64,000 bases of DNA from Physcomitrium patens (Eukaryota > Streptophyta > Bryopsida > Funariales > Funariaceae): contig NC_037273.1 of NCBI RefSeq assembly GCF_000002425.4, positions 7,651,868 through 7,715,867 of the forward strand. The letters are read 5' to 3'. Every line of letters starts with the position of its first letter. The stretch's first letter is position 1. Shown piece after piece: positions 12,529-25,559 of this stretch. The notes under the pieces are model-generated. The model saw only the letters and a list, made by a program, of their open reading frames with translations, was not told the DNA's origin and did no database searches. The position numbers were made by a program, and so were the translations under genes.

Positions 12529-15182
12529 ATGGCTGCTCACAATCAAGCAAGCAATCTGACCTTTGGTTGCGTTGCCGCGCTCCAAGTGGTGAAGGCTAGA
12601 GACGCAAGTGCACGGAGGGTGAAAATGGCGGCTGTGGAGTCGGGCTTGGCTGGTGTGCAGCTCACGAAAGTGAGGCCTGGTGCGGATGTCCTGAAGAGGG
12701 CAAAGAGGAAGAGTGTGGTGTTCCAGGCTGTATTTACCGAGAGTGAGCCGGAAGTGAACGTTGCCAATGACATCTCCCAAGTATCCAACTGCAATTCCCC
12801 ATTCAAACATTTGTGAATGCTGTAGAGACTATAAGAAATCTTCACGTTGTAATCCTCACCGCAGATGACCACCTAGCAAAACCGCAAGACTTTGTCACTG
12901 TTAAGAAGGAAGAATCAGCAGACCTAGGACAGAAGTCCAAAACAATAAGCCACTCATATTCAGAGATCGATAAATGCCTGTCCCTTGCCGCATAGCGTTA
13001 TGGTAAAAACTGGTATCTATTTGAGACCCTTTGTGTGGATACAAACCTTGCTTCTATTTTTTCTGAATTTTCTGTTGACATCGACAATGTGCTTGGCAGG
13101 AAATCATTGGAGCAGAGTCTCAGTATTTTGTTCAAACATATGCTAGGTCTCCTGTGGTATTCGTTAGTGGGAAAGGTTGTAAACTGTATGACGTCGAAGG
13201 CAACGAGTATTTAGATATGACAGCAGGGATTGCTGTGAATGCTCTTGGACATGGAGATCCGACCTGGGTTAAAGCGGTTACTGAACAGGCAGGGAAACTC
13301 GCTCACGTTAGCAATCTTTTCCATACCGTACCTCAGGTAAACAGCACAAGCAGCTTCATGTTACTAGGCTTGTTGAGTATGATTTCAGAATGAGGTTAGG
13401 TGATTGGGATCATTCATTCGAGTCTCGAGCTCGATGTGGAACTATACATAGTACGTGGTGGAACAGAAACAGTAGTGAAATTAACATTATTTTTAGAGTT
13501 AGTCGATGCTTAGAGGGTTTGACAGTTGAAAAGCTCATGCCCAGGTGAAACTAGCTGAACGACTTGTGAGATCATCTTTTGCCGACCGGGTATTTATGGT
13601 CAACTCTGGCACCGAAGCTAATGAAGCTGCAATCAAATTCGCACGGAAGTATCATTATGCTTTGGCAAAGAGTAACGGGGATACGGCACAGGGAGCCACA
13701 GAACTTGTAGCCTTCACTAATGGTTTTCATGGCCGGACTCTTGGAGCCCTTTCACTTACAAGTAAAATACAATATAGGACACCTTTTGAACCCCTAGTGC
13801 CGGGTACGTGTCCTGGTCCCTTCCTTATGCTTCTTTATTCCTATATACTTGGCTTTGAGGCAGTTGTTATTTCTTCTACCCTGCATATGCAGTGACTTGT
13901 GACGAGTGTGTGTTGACAAGCATTAATCTATTAAAATTCTGTACAGAATATGCATAGTCGACGTGGAAGTAGAAAACCTGCTTGGATTTGACTCAGGTCT
14001 AGAAGTCCTGGTCGCTAGATCTAAACCTTAATTGTACTGCAGGTGCTAGTTTTGTGAACTTTGGAGACTTGGAAGCAACTAGAGAAATAGTTGCTGGTAA
14101 GACAGCAGCTGTATTTGTCGAGCCTTTGCAGGGCGAAGGAGGAATATGCCCCGCCACTGCTTCCTTCCTCAGGGGGCTTCGTGAACTTTGCGACGAAACT
14201 GGGACCCTTCTTGTTTTTGACGAGGTGCATGCAGAATTTCGCTTAATTAACATTTGTCGATGTTAGTATCTGTGATAATTGTATGTTAGCTAGCTTCAGT
14301 GCTTATCTCATGGAAGTGGGCACACTGTATTTGTTTCTCTTGAGAGTATTTAACCAATCCTTGGTCCGATGCATATTAGATACAATGTGGGTTGGGTCGT
14401 ACCGGCCGCCTTTGGGCTCATGAAACTTATGACGTGAGGCCTGATATCATGACGCTAGCAAAGCCTTTGGCTGGTGGCCTACCCATTGGAGCTGTACTTG
14501 TAACAGATAGGGTAGCTTCAAGCATAGCAGCTGGTGATCACGGTAGCACATTTGCTGGAGGTCCTCTCGTGTGCCATGCTGCACTTGCTGTGTTAGACCG
14601 CATTCAGGTACTAAATCCAAGTCTTTGACCCTCACTATTGCTTTCTCTGATATTCCATCTTGTTGTTATCACCCTGCTTAGAGCGATTTAAGGTTGAACA
14701 TAATATAATCCTTGACATTGTGATCTGTAAAACAATGTATACATTTTGGTGAAAGCGTGTTGGTAAACGATGTTTTCCCTCCAGTGAAACACTTTAATCT
14801 AGTTTTCCCTTTTGGTATTTATTGCCTGGCTTATTTTACTGCATGATTCTGAAAAAGTGTTTGCTGGATCCCCTATTGTGTTCAGGCTCCTGGCTTCTTG
14901 GAGAGTGTAGCTGAGAAGGGTGCGTATCTCAAGTCGCAACTGAACGAGAGGCTAGGCAAGAATTCCCATGTGAAGGAAGTACGAGGTGAGGGCCTCCTCG
15001 TCGGCATTCAGCTTGATGTTCCTGCCTCCCCGTTAGTTGCTTCTGCCCTCAAGGAAAAACTTCTCATTCTCACCGCTGGTAAGGGTGACGTTGTCCGCCT
15101 AGCACCTCCCCTAATCATCTCCAAGCAAGAAATTGACCAAGCTGTTGATATTCTGGTGAAGTGCATGCCCTCACTTAAGTAG
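12529..15182 (+). CDS. argD: Acetylornithine aminotransferase, plastid-type (six exons)
   Basis: This PLP-dependent class-III aminotransferase converts N-acetylglutamate semialdehyde to N-acetylornithine with glutamate as amino donor, in plastid arginine synthesis. Proposed exons are 12,529-12,780, 13,100-13,336, 13,545-13,803, 14,043-14,224, 14,380-14,607 and 14,886-15,182. All junctions are GT-AG and the frame holds throughout, giving 484 residues. Visible motifs are GKGCKLYD (cofactor-side N-terminal region), [10 protein letters not shown] (about 183-192), FHGRT (224-228), VFDE with the PLP-binding Asp at about 309, and [10 protein letters not shown] with the Schiff-base Lys at about 338. 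The first 75 or so residues are rich in Ala, Val, Lys and Arg and look like a chloroplast transit peptide. The ATG at 12,529 lies in a good plant context (AACATGGC). The exon 1 donor (CAA/GTATCC) is the least certain junction. The gene converges on the FKBP gene, about 1.3 kb away. Confidence 0.93.
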
Positions 15183-16447
15183 TATGTCAAGGGTACCCTG
15201 GTACTATGGTCTTAGTGTCTGGGTTAATGTCCTGATCAAAAGTAGTCAATTATGTTTTCCCTGACACTGCTTTCTCTCGTACTTCTGAACTGCGAGAAGG
15301 ACCTTAGGGTCGTCTTGAGAGAACCAGATTTGTAAGACTTAGCTATATTATTCTGGATATATAATCTAGAATCTGTTTACTATTGTAGTACAATCGAATA
15401 TTTTCATTGATCACTAAGCCTTGTATGCCAAAATTTTGATACAATGGGGTTACACTTTACCGTACGTGGCGAAGTACTGAAATTACTGTAGTGCTACTGT
15501 AGGACATCTGTAGTGCTAGAGAATCTACATGGCGAGTCGCTATTTTTCTGCAAACTATTCTGTCAGCAAAAAATTCTGAGCTGTTACGATTGTGCTAATT
15601 GCACTAACATAGTATCTTCCTACAACTGTAACTAAAGCGCTCTCTTCCGCTCGGTACAACATTATGGTGTGTGCAGCCGGCTCCGTACCAAAAAAAAGGC
15701 GTGTAGGTGAAAGTTTTAACTGTCTATCCAAAATCTACTTAATCGCCCTAGTTCTGCAAAACAAGAATTCAATATGTATGCAGTTTGCGAATCTGAATCC
15801 CGAAGGCCCGGGCTCTTGTATTGCAGTTTGGATTGCAGCTGATTAAAGCTCTAAAGAAGAAATTTATTATGAGCCTTCTCAAGCAAAGAACTATAAGTTG
15901 CAACATGTTACAAGTCACAAGGCTCCCCACAATTCCTCATCCAAGATAATGAAATAAAAGCCACTTGAACATGAATTGCTCCTGCTGCAACTGCAAATCC
16001 TTCTTTCTGAAAACTACAAATAAACGACCTAAAAAACATAAAATGATCCTAAGGAACCTTATAAATTGTGCTCAATTGAGCAGTTGGAAAAGGAGCGTCA
16101 ATTCTGCAGCTCTCAAATGTAGATTGATAGGTAAAGTTGCCAAAGAACATCACTACAGAATATCAACTGCTCACTAGACCGATTTTAGCTGTAAGGTTGA
16201 CAAACCCTCTCGCAGACATCAACTCATACTAATCTGTACACTGTAAGGTTGAAATCGGAAAGGTAAATGATGAGACCCAACTAAAATTCTTGACTGCTTT
16301 CAGAATGATACCCTAAACCTCAAAACGCTGGTCATATCCGCTTCCTAAATGCCACCAAAGGAATCACAGAAGTTGCTGCAGGCGGTTGCAAGATCCCACA
16401 CTCAACCAACTTGCAAAAACGGATCCAGGGCACAACTCATAGCAAAT
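15183..16447. other. Convergent intergenic region (3' UTRs)
   Basis: This holds the 3' ends of two converging genes, the aminotransferase (plus) and FKBP (minus). Short open frames here show no recognisable domain or codon pattern. Polyadenylation sites could not be placed with confidence. Confidence 0.6.
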
Positions 16448-16978
16448 CTAACTGTCCAGAACGGATTCCAAATCCTCAGAAGTCATACCAAGTAGGGACT
16501 CCACGACGTCATCAGGGCCTAGACCACTCCTCCCGTTAACAGCAACGAGCTCCGTCTCAAAGATCAGAGCTGCACCACCAGGAATGTTGGGCGGAGCACC
16601 TTGAGCGCCGTAGGCGAGCTTGGCTGGAATCTTGAGCTTCCGCTTCTCCCCGACACACATGCCGAGAATGCCCTGGTCCCATCCCTTGATGACCGACCCC
16701 GTCCCTAGCTTGAAATCTAGCGGTTGCCTTCTATCATAACTATTTTCGAACTGTGTCCCGTCGGAGAGCCTCCCGATGTAGTGCACACTCACAAGATCGC
16801 CCTTGTGCGCCTTCAGCTCGCATACCTCCGGCTTAAATTTGACCCCAATTCCAAGCTCAGTCACTCTTTGTTCTGCTTTCCGGACACTCGCTCCAACTGC
16901 GACAATCGCCACGCACGCACAGAACACCATCAACACCGAATTCGTCGTCCCCAAAATCGCCATCTCTATCCGCCGCAT
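16448..16978 (-). CDS. FKBP15: FKBP-type peptidyl-prolyl isomerase, FKBP15/FKBP2-like
   Basis: This single open frame of 176 residues encodes an FKBP domain that catalyses cis-trans isomerisation of X-Pro bonds. The first ATG in frame is at 16,978, and a second in better context (GAGATGGCG) is at 16,963. Residues 8-31 are hydrophobic and look like a signal peptide or anchor, and the following GVKFKPEVC stretch is typical of the ER-lumen FKBP15/FKBP2 group. The FK506-pocket residues are nearly all present: Y67, F77, R84, F89, V96-I97, W100, Y123 and F140, with Glu in place of the usual Asp after F77. The tail ([13 protein letters not shown]) lacks an HDEL/KDEL-like retention signal. No intron interrupts the frame. 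The family call is firm; the lumenal location is inferred. Confidence 0.93.
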   Translation of the reverse strand: MRRIEMAILGTTNSVLMVFCACVAIVAVGASVRKAEQRVTELGIGVKFKPEVCELKAHKGDLVSVHYIGRLSDGTQFENSYDRRQPLDFKLGTGSVIKGWDQGILGMCVGEKRKLKIPAKLAYGAQGAPPNIPGGAALIFETELVAVNGRSGLGPDDVVESLLGMTSEDLESVLDS

Positions 16979-18094
16979 CGAATCTCCGACTTCAGAAGTC
17001 TTATCCTCGGTATACCGATCTATCTTAACGCTCTCCAAATGTGAGAGGCAACAAAGCTTCTCGAACTATTTTTCTCCGTCAGCGCCGCCTTGGACGAAGG
17101 TCATCTTCGTCAGATATGTAATCGTTCAATATTGCTTTACAGAGGTGTCTCGAGAGTCACATCCAGACGAATGTGTCAGAATGGACGAAAACTGATCGCT
17201 AGCAATGGGGCAACTCTTCCTGCTATTATCGCCGAGCTGAACGTCCTTTTCCTTCTTTTGTCTGCACCACTCCGCGCTGCAATTATGGTCGTTATTCCAG
17301 ATCTGCAGCGCATATTCTGGAAGTGTCAGCTTTCTGGTACCGACAAAACCGAGATGCAGATAGGGTTTTGGAAGTTCTCAGCAGGTTGACAAGTTGTGAT
17401 GATGAAAATTTTAAGCACCGAATTATGTCTGACATCGAAAACAATGGAATCACTATCTAATGCTTCAATTTACTTGTCCAATTCAATTATATTCTCGTGT
17501 TCTCTCGCCTTGTCGGTGCTTCGTCGAAGTCTTTGCAAGGCCTCATGCATCAGCATTTGGTTGTTGTTTGTCTGCAAGGGATTTCTGAAAATAGTCGATG
17601 ATTGAGGACTGAGATTTTGACGGTTCTGCATTTTGAGAAACTGTAAAGAGCATATACTGGAATGCCGTAGTCAGCAATTTGCTACCATTTGCTGTATGTG
17701 CCGCACTTGGGCGGAATCGATATCTTGTAACCTGCAATTGGGAGGAATCAGCGGCTAGATATAATTGTTTCGTTGAAATTGGCTTATTTCAACAAGGTCA
17801 CTAGTACTCCCGGTTGAGTGCTAATCTGAATTGCACTTGGATAAAATCAGATTTCTGTGTCAATCCCATCAACAGCCTGGACGTTTTCTTTCAATCCACA
17901 GAAAAGTATGTACTAGTGGTACGTTTGAATGATGGCATGAACAGAAATTCCGTAAAATGATCTTTAGGATTACCACAATCATTAGAGTAAATTTCTAATT
18001 TCGATCGGCAATCAAATTGCAGTTGTTGGACGCTGAATCCCACAACAGCTTGCATACTTGCAGAGTGAACAGCGTTGTGGTTTCGCTCGAAGCA

Positions 18095-18126
<32 letters not shown>

Positions 18127-19535
18127 AAAAATGAAAGCTGGAATTTAAACGCGGAGTGAACTTGATTCTAGTTTGTGGGATGGTTCAGAAAGAACATTGG
18201 ACTCAGTGTTCTTTCAAATTTTAGTAATATCTCCATTACAAGTATATTTAATTTACATGTAAAAATCAATTGAGCGGAGTCAGCGTCCTGCTGTTTTTTT
18301 GATTGTACGTTGGTCCAGCATCCTCGTTTTATGCGTAGTACAATATCCGGTTCTCGAAAGAGAAGCCAAATAAGAATCCCACGTCCACATTTTGAGCATG
18401 CTCATACACTTCAATCGAACACCCTCTGCTCCACGCCCTTGACAATGTTACTGGATGTTGGCTCTGAAGTAATGATCATGCTTTGTAAGAGAGGTTTACT
18501 TACTAGTAATTCGTTTTTTGTTGGGTTCCTAACCAAGTCTGAGTGCAACAGTACTGGACACTGTTTACTATGTGCAGACCAGTCCAACAACTATTGTGTG
18601 AGTTTTACTGTCCTGACATGTTTATCAACTGCTATCCATTCTGCTTAATGGTTTCCTACAAATCTTACTGCTGTTGAAGCCCGTAGTGTTGAATTTTAAC
18701 TTCGACCTGTACCTCTGTGAATCTCTTACATTTTTGGTTACGTCACGAATTTTGGAATCGTCTCTAGGCGAGGTAAGTACACTATTCCAACCAATGACAT
18801 TACACTTTATATCATGTCTTCTAAATTCTATCATTGTTTTATTTGTATTTTAGTATCGAAGTATGTAAATCTCCTTGATTGCATTGCTGTACAATAGCAT
18901 AGCAGACATACAAATATTCTCCATGTAAACCAATGTGGTCTAGCCTTCGATCATATCAACAAGACGGAATATCGTGTTTCAGCTTGTACGTTACATCTTA
19001 GTGACACAGACTTCTAAGAAAACTAACTGCAATGGTTTCGCACAAAAGAACTCAAAATCCCAGTCCATTGATTCAATGAGAGTTATAGGTGGATGTTACC
19101 TTGAGTTGTCAGGAGGCGTCTATTTCAATCCTCAATCCGACTAGAACCTTGACGCCTTCAGCCAAAACTGAATAATGCTTGACCACTTGCAGTTGGACAA
19201 CTGCCAACAATTTAGGCAATTGGAAGATTGGTGTGTGATCGTTTCTTTTGTTTCAATGCCCTTGAGTCTCTGTTTACTCAAGCCTGTGACCTTTGATGTG
19301 GATCACTGCCAGGATGATGAGATGTATTTACCTTCTCCGCAACTAAAAAAATTACCTCCTCCACCTCTGAGACTTAACTAACTATTCTCAATAAGGCAGC
19401 TCATCCTTAAGTCAACAGGTCTCAACATCAACCTTGAACCCAAAAAGGTCAAATCTCCGTCTTGAATTTCGTGTGCTGTCTTGGTATTACAATCTTCTAT
19501 CTGGCCTGTAGTTAGCACGCCTCCCATCATCATGC
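16979..19535. other. Intergenic region upstream of FKBP
   Basis: These 2.5 kb of balanced composition lie between the FKBP start and the 3' end of the TOPORS-like gene. It should hold the FKBP promoter and the TOPORS-like 3' UTR. Open frames at 17,090-17,389, 18,310-18,648 and elsewhere have no recognisable domain. An AAAT microsatellite lies at about 18,097-18,129. Confidence 0.55.
18097..18129. repeat. AAAT microsatellite
   Basis: About eight uninterrupted AAAT units lie inside the gene island. Confidence 0.95.
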
Positions 19536-21960
19536 CTAGTATAGACGACGACTGTATCGTACGCTTGCATTGTAAAGGGACTTTCTGCAAAAGAACTGTT
19601 CCAAAAAATCCATGAGAAACAAATTGGCTTTTCCAGCAAAGTTGAGGATATAAGAAGAATTAATGGTTCCAGTCATACTTCTATAAATAATGTTATTCAA
19701 CACATGCAAAAGCAGCAAAGTAGAATAGATAATAGTATATGATAAATGTGGTACTGCAAAAGTTACCACAAATATGTTTCATTCGGGGAAAGGCTTACCG
19801 CAACTCATGCCAAAACAATTCAGCCTTATCATCTAGAAATCGCTTCAGCTCTTTAATAGCATTCGCTTCAAAAGCCTCGACTTCAATTGAATCTGCCGCA
19901 TGTCTGCTGCTAGTCGCATATTGTCCGCCTAATCTCCCTTGTTTTTGAGATGTGTGAGAAGCCTCACTATTCGATGCAAACCATATGCCTAAAATCAAAC
20001 GAACTAAGAAATCATGATCGGAATTCGGCACCACAGCTTGCAATTCACGACGTATCCAGGGCTCCAACCTCCGTTCAGCTCTTTCTTTAGCATCCTGAAA
20101 TAGAGAAATTGGCAGGATTTAGACCCATCGTCCAGATTTACTAGATTTATGTTAGCTCACCCCAAAATCTACATCGTTAATCACAAAGAGATTAGAGTAA
20201 TCCAGACCTCTTGAGATTCAGTTGCGTCGCCCAAGGTCCTACATTCTAAATACAATCAACCAGCGACATAAACATAAAAGACGTACAAGTGTGCAAGAAT
20301 TATTTTGCTCTAGACATCTGTAATGATAGCGAAGGCATGCGTATGGGAGACCAAGCAATCAACCTTGGTGCTCATTAATCGTTTTCCGACTTCGAAAGGA
20401 CGAGCTTTCAAATTCTTGTCGTAAATGCTGCACACAACCATAACCAGCCGAAGTCAGTAGCCAACCAAAAATAAAAACATAGAAGTTAAGAACAAGTACA
20501 AGAAGTCAAAGTCTATAGAGAAAAAAATACTCCTCAGGATTTAGCAATGAAATTATTGTAGCAGACACAGATACCATTCTAAACTGCTGAAAACTGCCTC
20601 AAGGATTTCAGAAGTGCGTCGAATGCATTATGTCCAGGGTTGACGAACCTTCGTCGCCATCGCAACACCTTCGCTGCAGCTTGCTCCTCAAAATGCCTCA
20701 TCGCTTCAGCACTTTGATGTTGTCTAGGAAGACCAAAAGAGCGCTGCGTCGGAAATGATCCCGATCGTGATGCAGCTCCATCCGGTGCTACGCCCTGACG
20801 TCCAAGATGAAGTGGCCTCCGCCTTCTACCGCTCTCCTGGCGTCTAGAGATATAATCGTTCATTTAGTTACAATCAATTACAACAAAAGTCACACTCAAC
20901 ACTTATTCTGTATTTTTATTTAGAAGTTAATACATAATCAGCCTATTCTAGCCTTGAGACCAAGCAATCTTGAGATGTATGATAGGGTAACACAGTGAAT
21001 TCGAAAGCTGAAAACTACACAACTTCCAGCAGAATTAGCTTCGGAAGTTGGAACGCAGGTAGTTCCATAGATTAATGATGGAGAAAAACCCAAGGCATCA
21101 CATACTGACATACTGCACCAATTGTTGTTTTAAAATTTAAAAAAAAAAGAAAAAGAAAAAGAGGCCTATAAATACCATGAACTTAGGTGGACTCTTCCTT
21201 GTAACGAGTGACACAAATTCTGAGATTAGCCAATCACATGTAACCCACCTCAACTTCATCACAACCTATATGTGCTAAATGGGTGTACTTACATCAATCT
21301 GGGGTCTCTCCATAGATGAAATCTCGAAAATGCTTGCCTAGCAGGCACATCTCCTTGAGAAAGCTGAGTATTCGACTCTGGAACAGGCGGTAAGATCCTC
21401 TCCAGAAATTCGTTATTTGATTGGACGCTGTAATACCAGCCACGATATTCTGCTTTGCACAAGGGACACACTCGACGAACTCGACTCCACTCCTCTATAC
21501 AATGGGTACAAAATCTGTGCATGCACCATTGCAGGACAGCTTCTGTAGATTCTTCGATATTAGCCAGGCAAATCGGGCACATCACTTCCTGAGAAGAAGT
21601 TGATGCACCTTGATCGCCATTTCGTATTCTACTTATAATACTCTCGTCCCTGAACACTGGACCTGATTCCTCAACTTCGGCGTTCATACAAACAAGGTTG
21701 TTCTCCTTCCCACGTGAAACTGAATACCCTAAATCAAGACCAGTATCTTTCCGAGAGCGTGAAGCAGGCGAGCTTGAAGTTCTTCTTCGCTTCCGCCTGT
21801 GATTTCCGTGAACCCTCCAATCACAGCATTGTGAAGAATTCCCATTGGCCTTCAGAGGCGACGAAGAATCGCGTTCAACAGAGTCGGTGACATCTGAAGA
21901 CGGCGGTAAGCATGCCCACACACCAGCCCCCGGCAGCCAAACATTCCGTGGTGTATTCAT
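19536..21960 (-). CDS. TOPORS: TOPORS-like RING E3 ligase (five exons)
   Basis: Proposed exons in minus-strand order are 21,960-21,293, 20,843-20,595, 20,427-20,364, 20,094-19,799 and 19,584-19,536. All are GT-AG and the frame holds to a TAG, giving 441 residues. A basic nuclear-localisation-like run (HRRKRRRT, about 54-61) precedes a C3HC4 RING (C128, C131, C146, H148, C151, C154, C165, C168), followed by GWYYSVQSNNEF, as in TOPORS. Exon 3 gives IYDKNLKARPFEVGKRLMS. Exon 4 carries LEPWIRRELQAVV, then VEAFEANAIKELKRFLDDKA, the plant counterpart of the TOPORS block after the RING (LVPWLKREL...). Animal TOPORS acts as a nuclear ubiquitin and SUMO ligase; the same role here is inference. The first ATG in frame is at 21,960, after an upstream in-frame stop. 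The exon 2 donor (GGCA/GTTTTC) is weak; the others are good. Confidence 0.85.
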
Positions 21961-22700
21961 ATCATGACGTCTCAAGCTCCCAATTGCTTCCAAACCCTAA
22001 AAAAAACTTCTGCCCTGTGAGAGCGTTTCTCAGATACTACCAACCCTGACACAAAACAAAATATACCTAACATCTCACGAATTCTCATCTCCACATGAAA
22101 TTGCACACTCCCAACCTCACATCCCCATCTTGCCGTTCGCCCTATGGAATTACTCACTAAAACCTGAGATCACATGAACAGAGCAACACAATGTGACAAG
22201 CGTACACCGCAAAAACCAACCCAATGCAATTTCGAACGAAATCGCCAATCGAGACCATCAGTGAAGATCCTGTCAAAACTGGTACAACCAAATTCATGGG
22301 AAGACAGCACATTCGTCAATTGTCAGTGCCGCTGAATAGAAGTCCCAATGACTTCGTCGCACCACCGACATCCTGCAGCTTCGTTCGAAATTCCAAAAGA
22401 TTGTCGAAGTGTGAGTCCAAAAAGATGTCATTCATCCTTTCGATGGTTTCGTTAACGAATGCTTCGTAGAAAATTCTGTTCATTCGAAGGATGATGTCGG
22501 GCAGCAGGCTCAATCCTTGCTGCTGCCCGCTTCATTCTCAATTCGGGCAGATAATGAAAGATTGAGTAGAGGGCGAACCCGTGCCTTCTTCATGTACAGA
22601 TTCATTTAAACAGTGTAGAGCATCTTTTGCTCGCTCACTCGCTTGTGTTCCTGCCTGGTTGCCCAATTGTATAGTTCTGCAAAAAGTAAAATTTAATAAA
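21961..22700. promoter_or_regulatory. Upstream region of the TOPORS-like gene
   Basis: This is balanced-composition DNA that probably contains the 5' UTR and promoter of the TOPORS-like gene. Overlapping open frames at 22,224-22,469 (plus) and 22,316-22,513 (minus) match nothing I recognise. An upstream exon cannot be excluded. Composition falls back to AT-rich at about 22,690. Confidence 0.4.
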
Positions 22701-22797
22701 TTTGATACTAATAATTCATTATGTCATACTACGGCATACTTGGCATTTATTCATCAAACATATTAGGAATTTATGATCAATATAAGTAGCCAAGTTC

Positions 22798-22828
<31 letters not shown>

Positions 22829-24439
22829 TCATGAGCAGTCATTTTTTTTTCTATTTTGGTATAATCATGTTTGATAGTGGGAAATGGTCATGAGACATAT
22901 GTAATAGATTGAATAGTTTCATTTTTAAACCTTCAGATCAATGCAACACCAATGATGACTTCAAAAGTGTGACTATGGACAAAAACATTGTACTTTTTTT
23001 TTTTTTGGTGTTGAAATAAGAGCATCAAAGTAACATTACTTAATGTACTCAAATACTTTGTGTTTTTAATTTGAGAAATAATACAAAGTTTGATGAAAGC
23101 TATTTTCAAGTTTATAGAGAAAACTTGATATTTAATTTAAATCTAAAAAATACTCAAAATAGTAAATAAGATTGAAATATTAGCCATATCTTTCCACCAT
23201 TGTCTTTAAGTAGTACAATCACTCATACTCTAGCCATAGGTGTTGGAAATAAATCATTATTACATAAAAGTACAAATATATTTATTATTATTACAAATTA
23301 TCTTCTATTGAATTAAGTCTCTCACATCACTTCTCTCTTAACTTTAAAAAATATATGGAATAAATTATTTAGGTTATTTTATTCACAAGATTATTTAAGT
23401 CATAAGACTTTGTAATTTAGATGCATTTTGGGAAAAAATTAATCATATTAAAAATAAAAGATCATTATAATATTATAAAAATTTATAATTACTAATATAT
23501 TTACTTATATAAGTAGAAATAAATGGAATTATATAGAAATAAATATAAGTTATTAATATCATATTAAAAGACTTTTAAGAAAATTTGTAAATGTGGATTG
23601 ACTTTATATATATATTTTTAGGTAATTAATAGGTTGAAAACTTGGCCAACAAATTGATTACATGTCACACATATTGGCTACTTATATTAAAAATTGCCTA
23701 TATAGCACATGTGTCAAAAACCTATCCTACAAGTTAGACATGTGTCTTATAAGTTGGATATATGTTATGTGACTTATATGTTATTGGCACATACCTCTTT
23801 AATTAGATAATATATATGGAGGCAAGAGTGAGGTTTTTTTCACTCTTATTGAAATTACTTGATTTTCAAACATTAAGTCAAACAATTGAATTTGCCGTAA
23901 GATGTGATTATCAACTTTTTGAATTCTAAACTTAAAATCATAAAAGTACACCACATCAACTTTTTAAATGGTTTATACTTATGTCTTTTCAACAAATATA
24001 TTTAAAATTAGAGAATATGCAAATTAACACAATATGCTTTAAAAAAAACTCAAAGCCATTAAAAAAGGTTATATTTATTTTGTAGAGAATCTAAATATAA
24101 TACTCAATATTTTCCTAAAAAATGATAAAACTATAAAATGAAGAGCATAGTTGTTAAAGAAGATAATGTGTTAGAAAATAAATTTGTCTTTTTGTATTAC
24201 ATCTTGTAAAGGTTTTTTTTTTTTCTTTAAAACCCTTTTCTTGCTTTATAATAGATATTTTTTTATCATCTAAAAATTATGAAGTTTCTATTATATTAGA
24301 TTAAAGAATTAATGTTTTTTTTTACATAAGGTATTTTTTAAGAATTAAAAAAATATAATTTATAAAAAAAACTCAATCAATATATGAAGTGGTCATAGAT
24401 GGTCAACTTTTGTCTTTTAAAGATGTTATTTATAAAATC

Positions 24440-24504
<65 letters not shown>

Positions 24505-24880
24505 ACAACAAAAGGTCATAATATTTTAATAATATTTAATACTATTAGAATTCTTCCTAATTTAATTATTTTGGATCTATTATAAAAAGAAAAATAAGTT
24601 AGATTTCTTATATTATTGAATTTTTATATTATATCTAATAATATTTCTAACCAAGTAATAAGTTATAAGTTTAGAAGAACCAAATTTTTATTTATTAGAA
24701 CAAGTAAATTTGTGCTCATGTCAAAAAAAAAAAAAAATATATATATTTATATATTGAAACCTACATGGCATACAATTTGGACCCTAGATGCATCTATAAA
24801 AATAAAAAGGTTTTTTAGATGATTTTTTTTAAATATTTTTATATTATATCAAAAGAAAAAAAATGCAACTTTATATCAAC
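22701..24880. other. AT-rich DNA with 5' LTR remnant and microsatellites
   Basis: Holds TA repeats at 22,799-22,820 followed by CA units, a TC tract at 24,442-24,476 joined to TA at 24,477-24,504, and a direct repeat of LTR sequence at about 23,620-23,860 that matches 28,120-28,350. No host gene is seen. Confidence 0.6.
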
Positions 24881-25559
24881 AACAAATGATTTTTTTTGAA
24901 GCTAAAGCAATTTCATCTTTGAGCAATGAAATCAACTTTGATTATTGATTTAACATTTTTTGAGCAAGTTCAATCAAGTATGTCATCCAATCTTCTTATT
25001 TATGATATTAAGAATAATTCTTTTTTAATCTCATGAAATTTTTAGATTTAAATTTAAGAATAATTTATTTTATTTTGAGGTTTGCTTATATTTTCTAAAA
25101 GATAAAGTATAATTACATAATTTTTAAGTTTGTCAAAACTTTTTAATTTTAGTAAATTTAAGATACAACAAGACTTTGGACCTAATATCTAAATATTTTT
25201 AGTGGCTTCAAATATAGAAGGTAGTTGAAAAATTTTCACAATTATGTGATATTTGTTCAAGATAAAAAAAATATGTTAAAAATGGTTTTTTATTTTCAAA
25301 CTAAAAGAAAAACCAAACAAATAAATTAAGCTTTAAAACAATATTTGAGATCTACCATTAATTACCATCGAAATGATTGGATAACTTTCTTATAATTGAC
25401 AAAGTTTTTTTTTTATAATAATATAATACATTCTTCTATTTAGCAAAAATCTTTTTATGAAAATTATGGTTATCATCAACAACTTGATACTTTTGACTTC
25501 TTGATAGTTAATAATTTAATAGCAAAAAAATTGGCAAATTATTTATTATAATTACATAC

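Noticed and set aside
12394..12872. Minus-strand open frames of 109 and 138 codons opposite exon 1 of the aminotransferase
   Set aside because: They mirror the coding strand and have no recognisable domain. The plus strand has an ATG in good context, transit-peptide composition and in-frame splicing.
16724..17195. Plus-strand open frames of 106 and 130 codons over the FKBP gene
   Set aside because: They are antisense shadows of the FKBP coding region with no domain of their own.
20190..20240. A possible extra exon of the TOPORS-like gene
   Set aside because: Its length (38 nt from the best acceptor) would break the frame between exons that otherwise join in phase 0.
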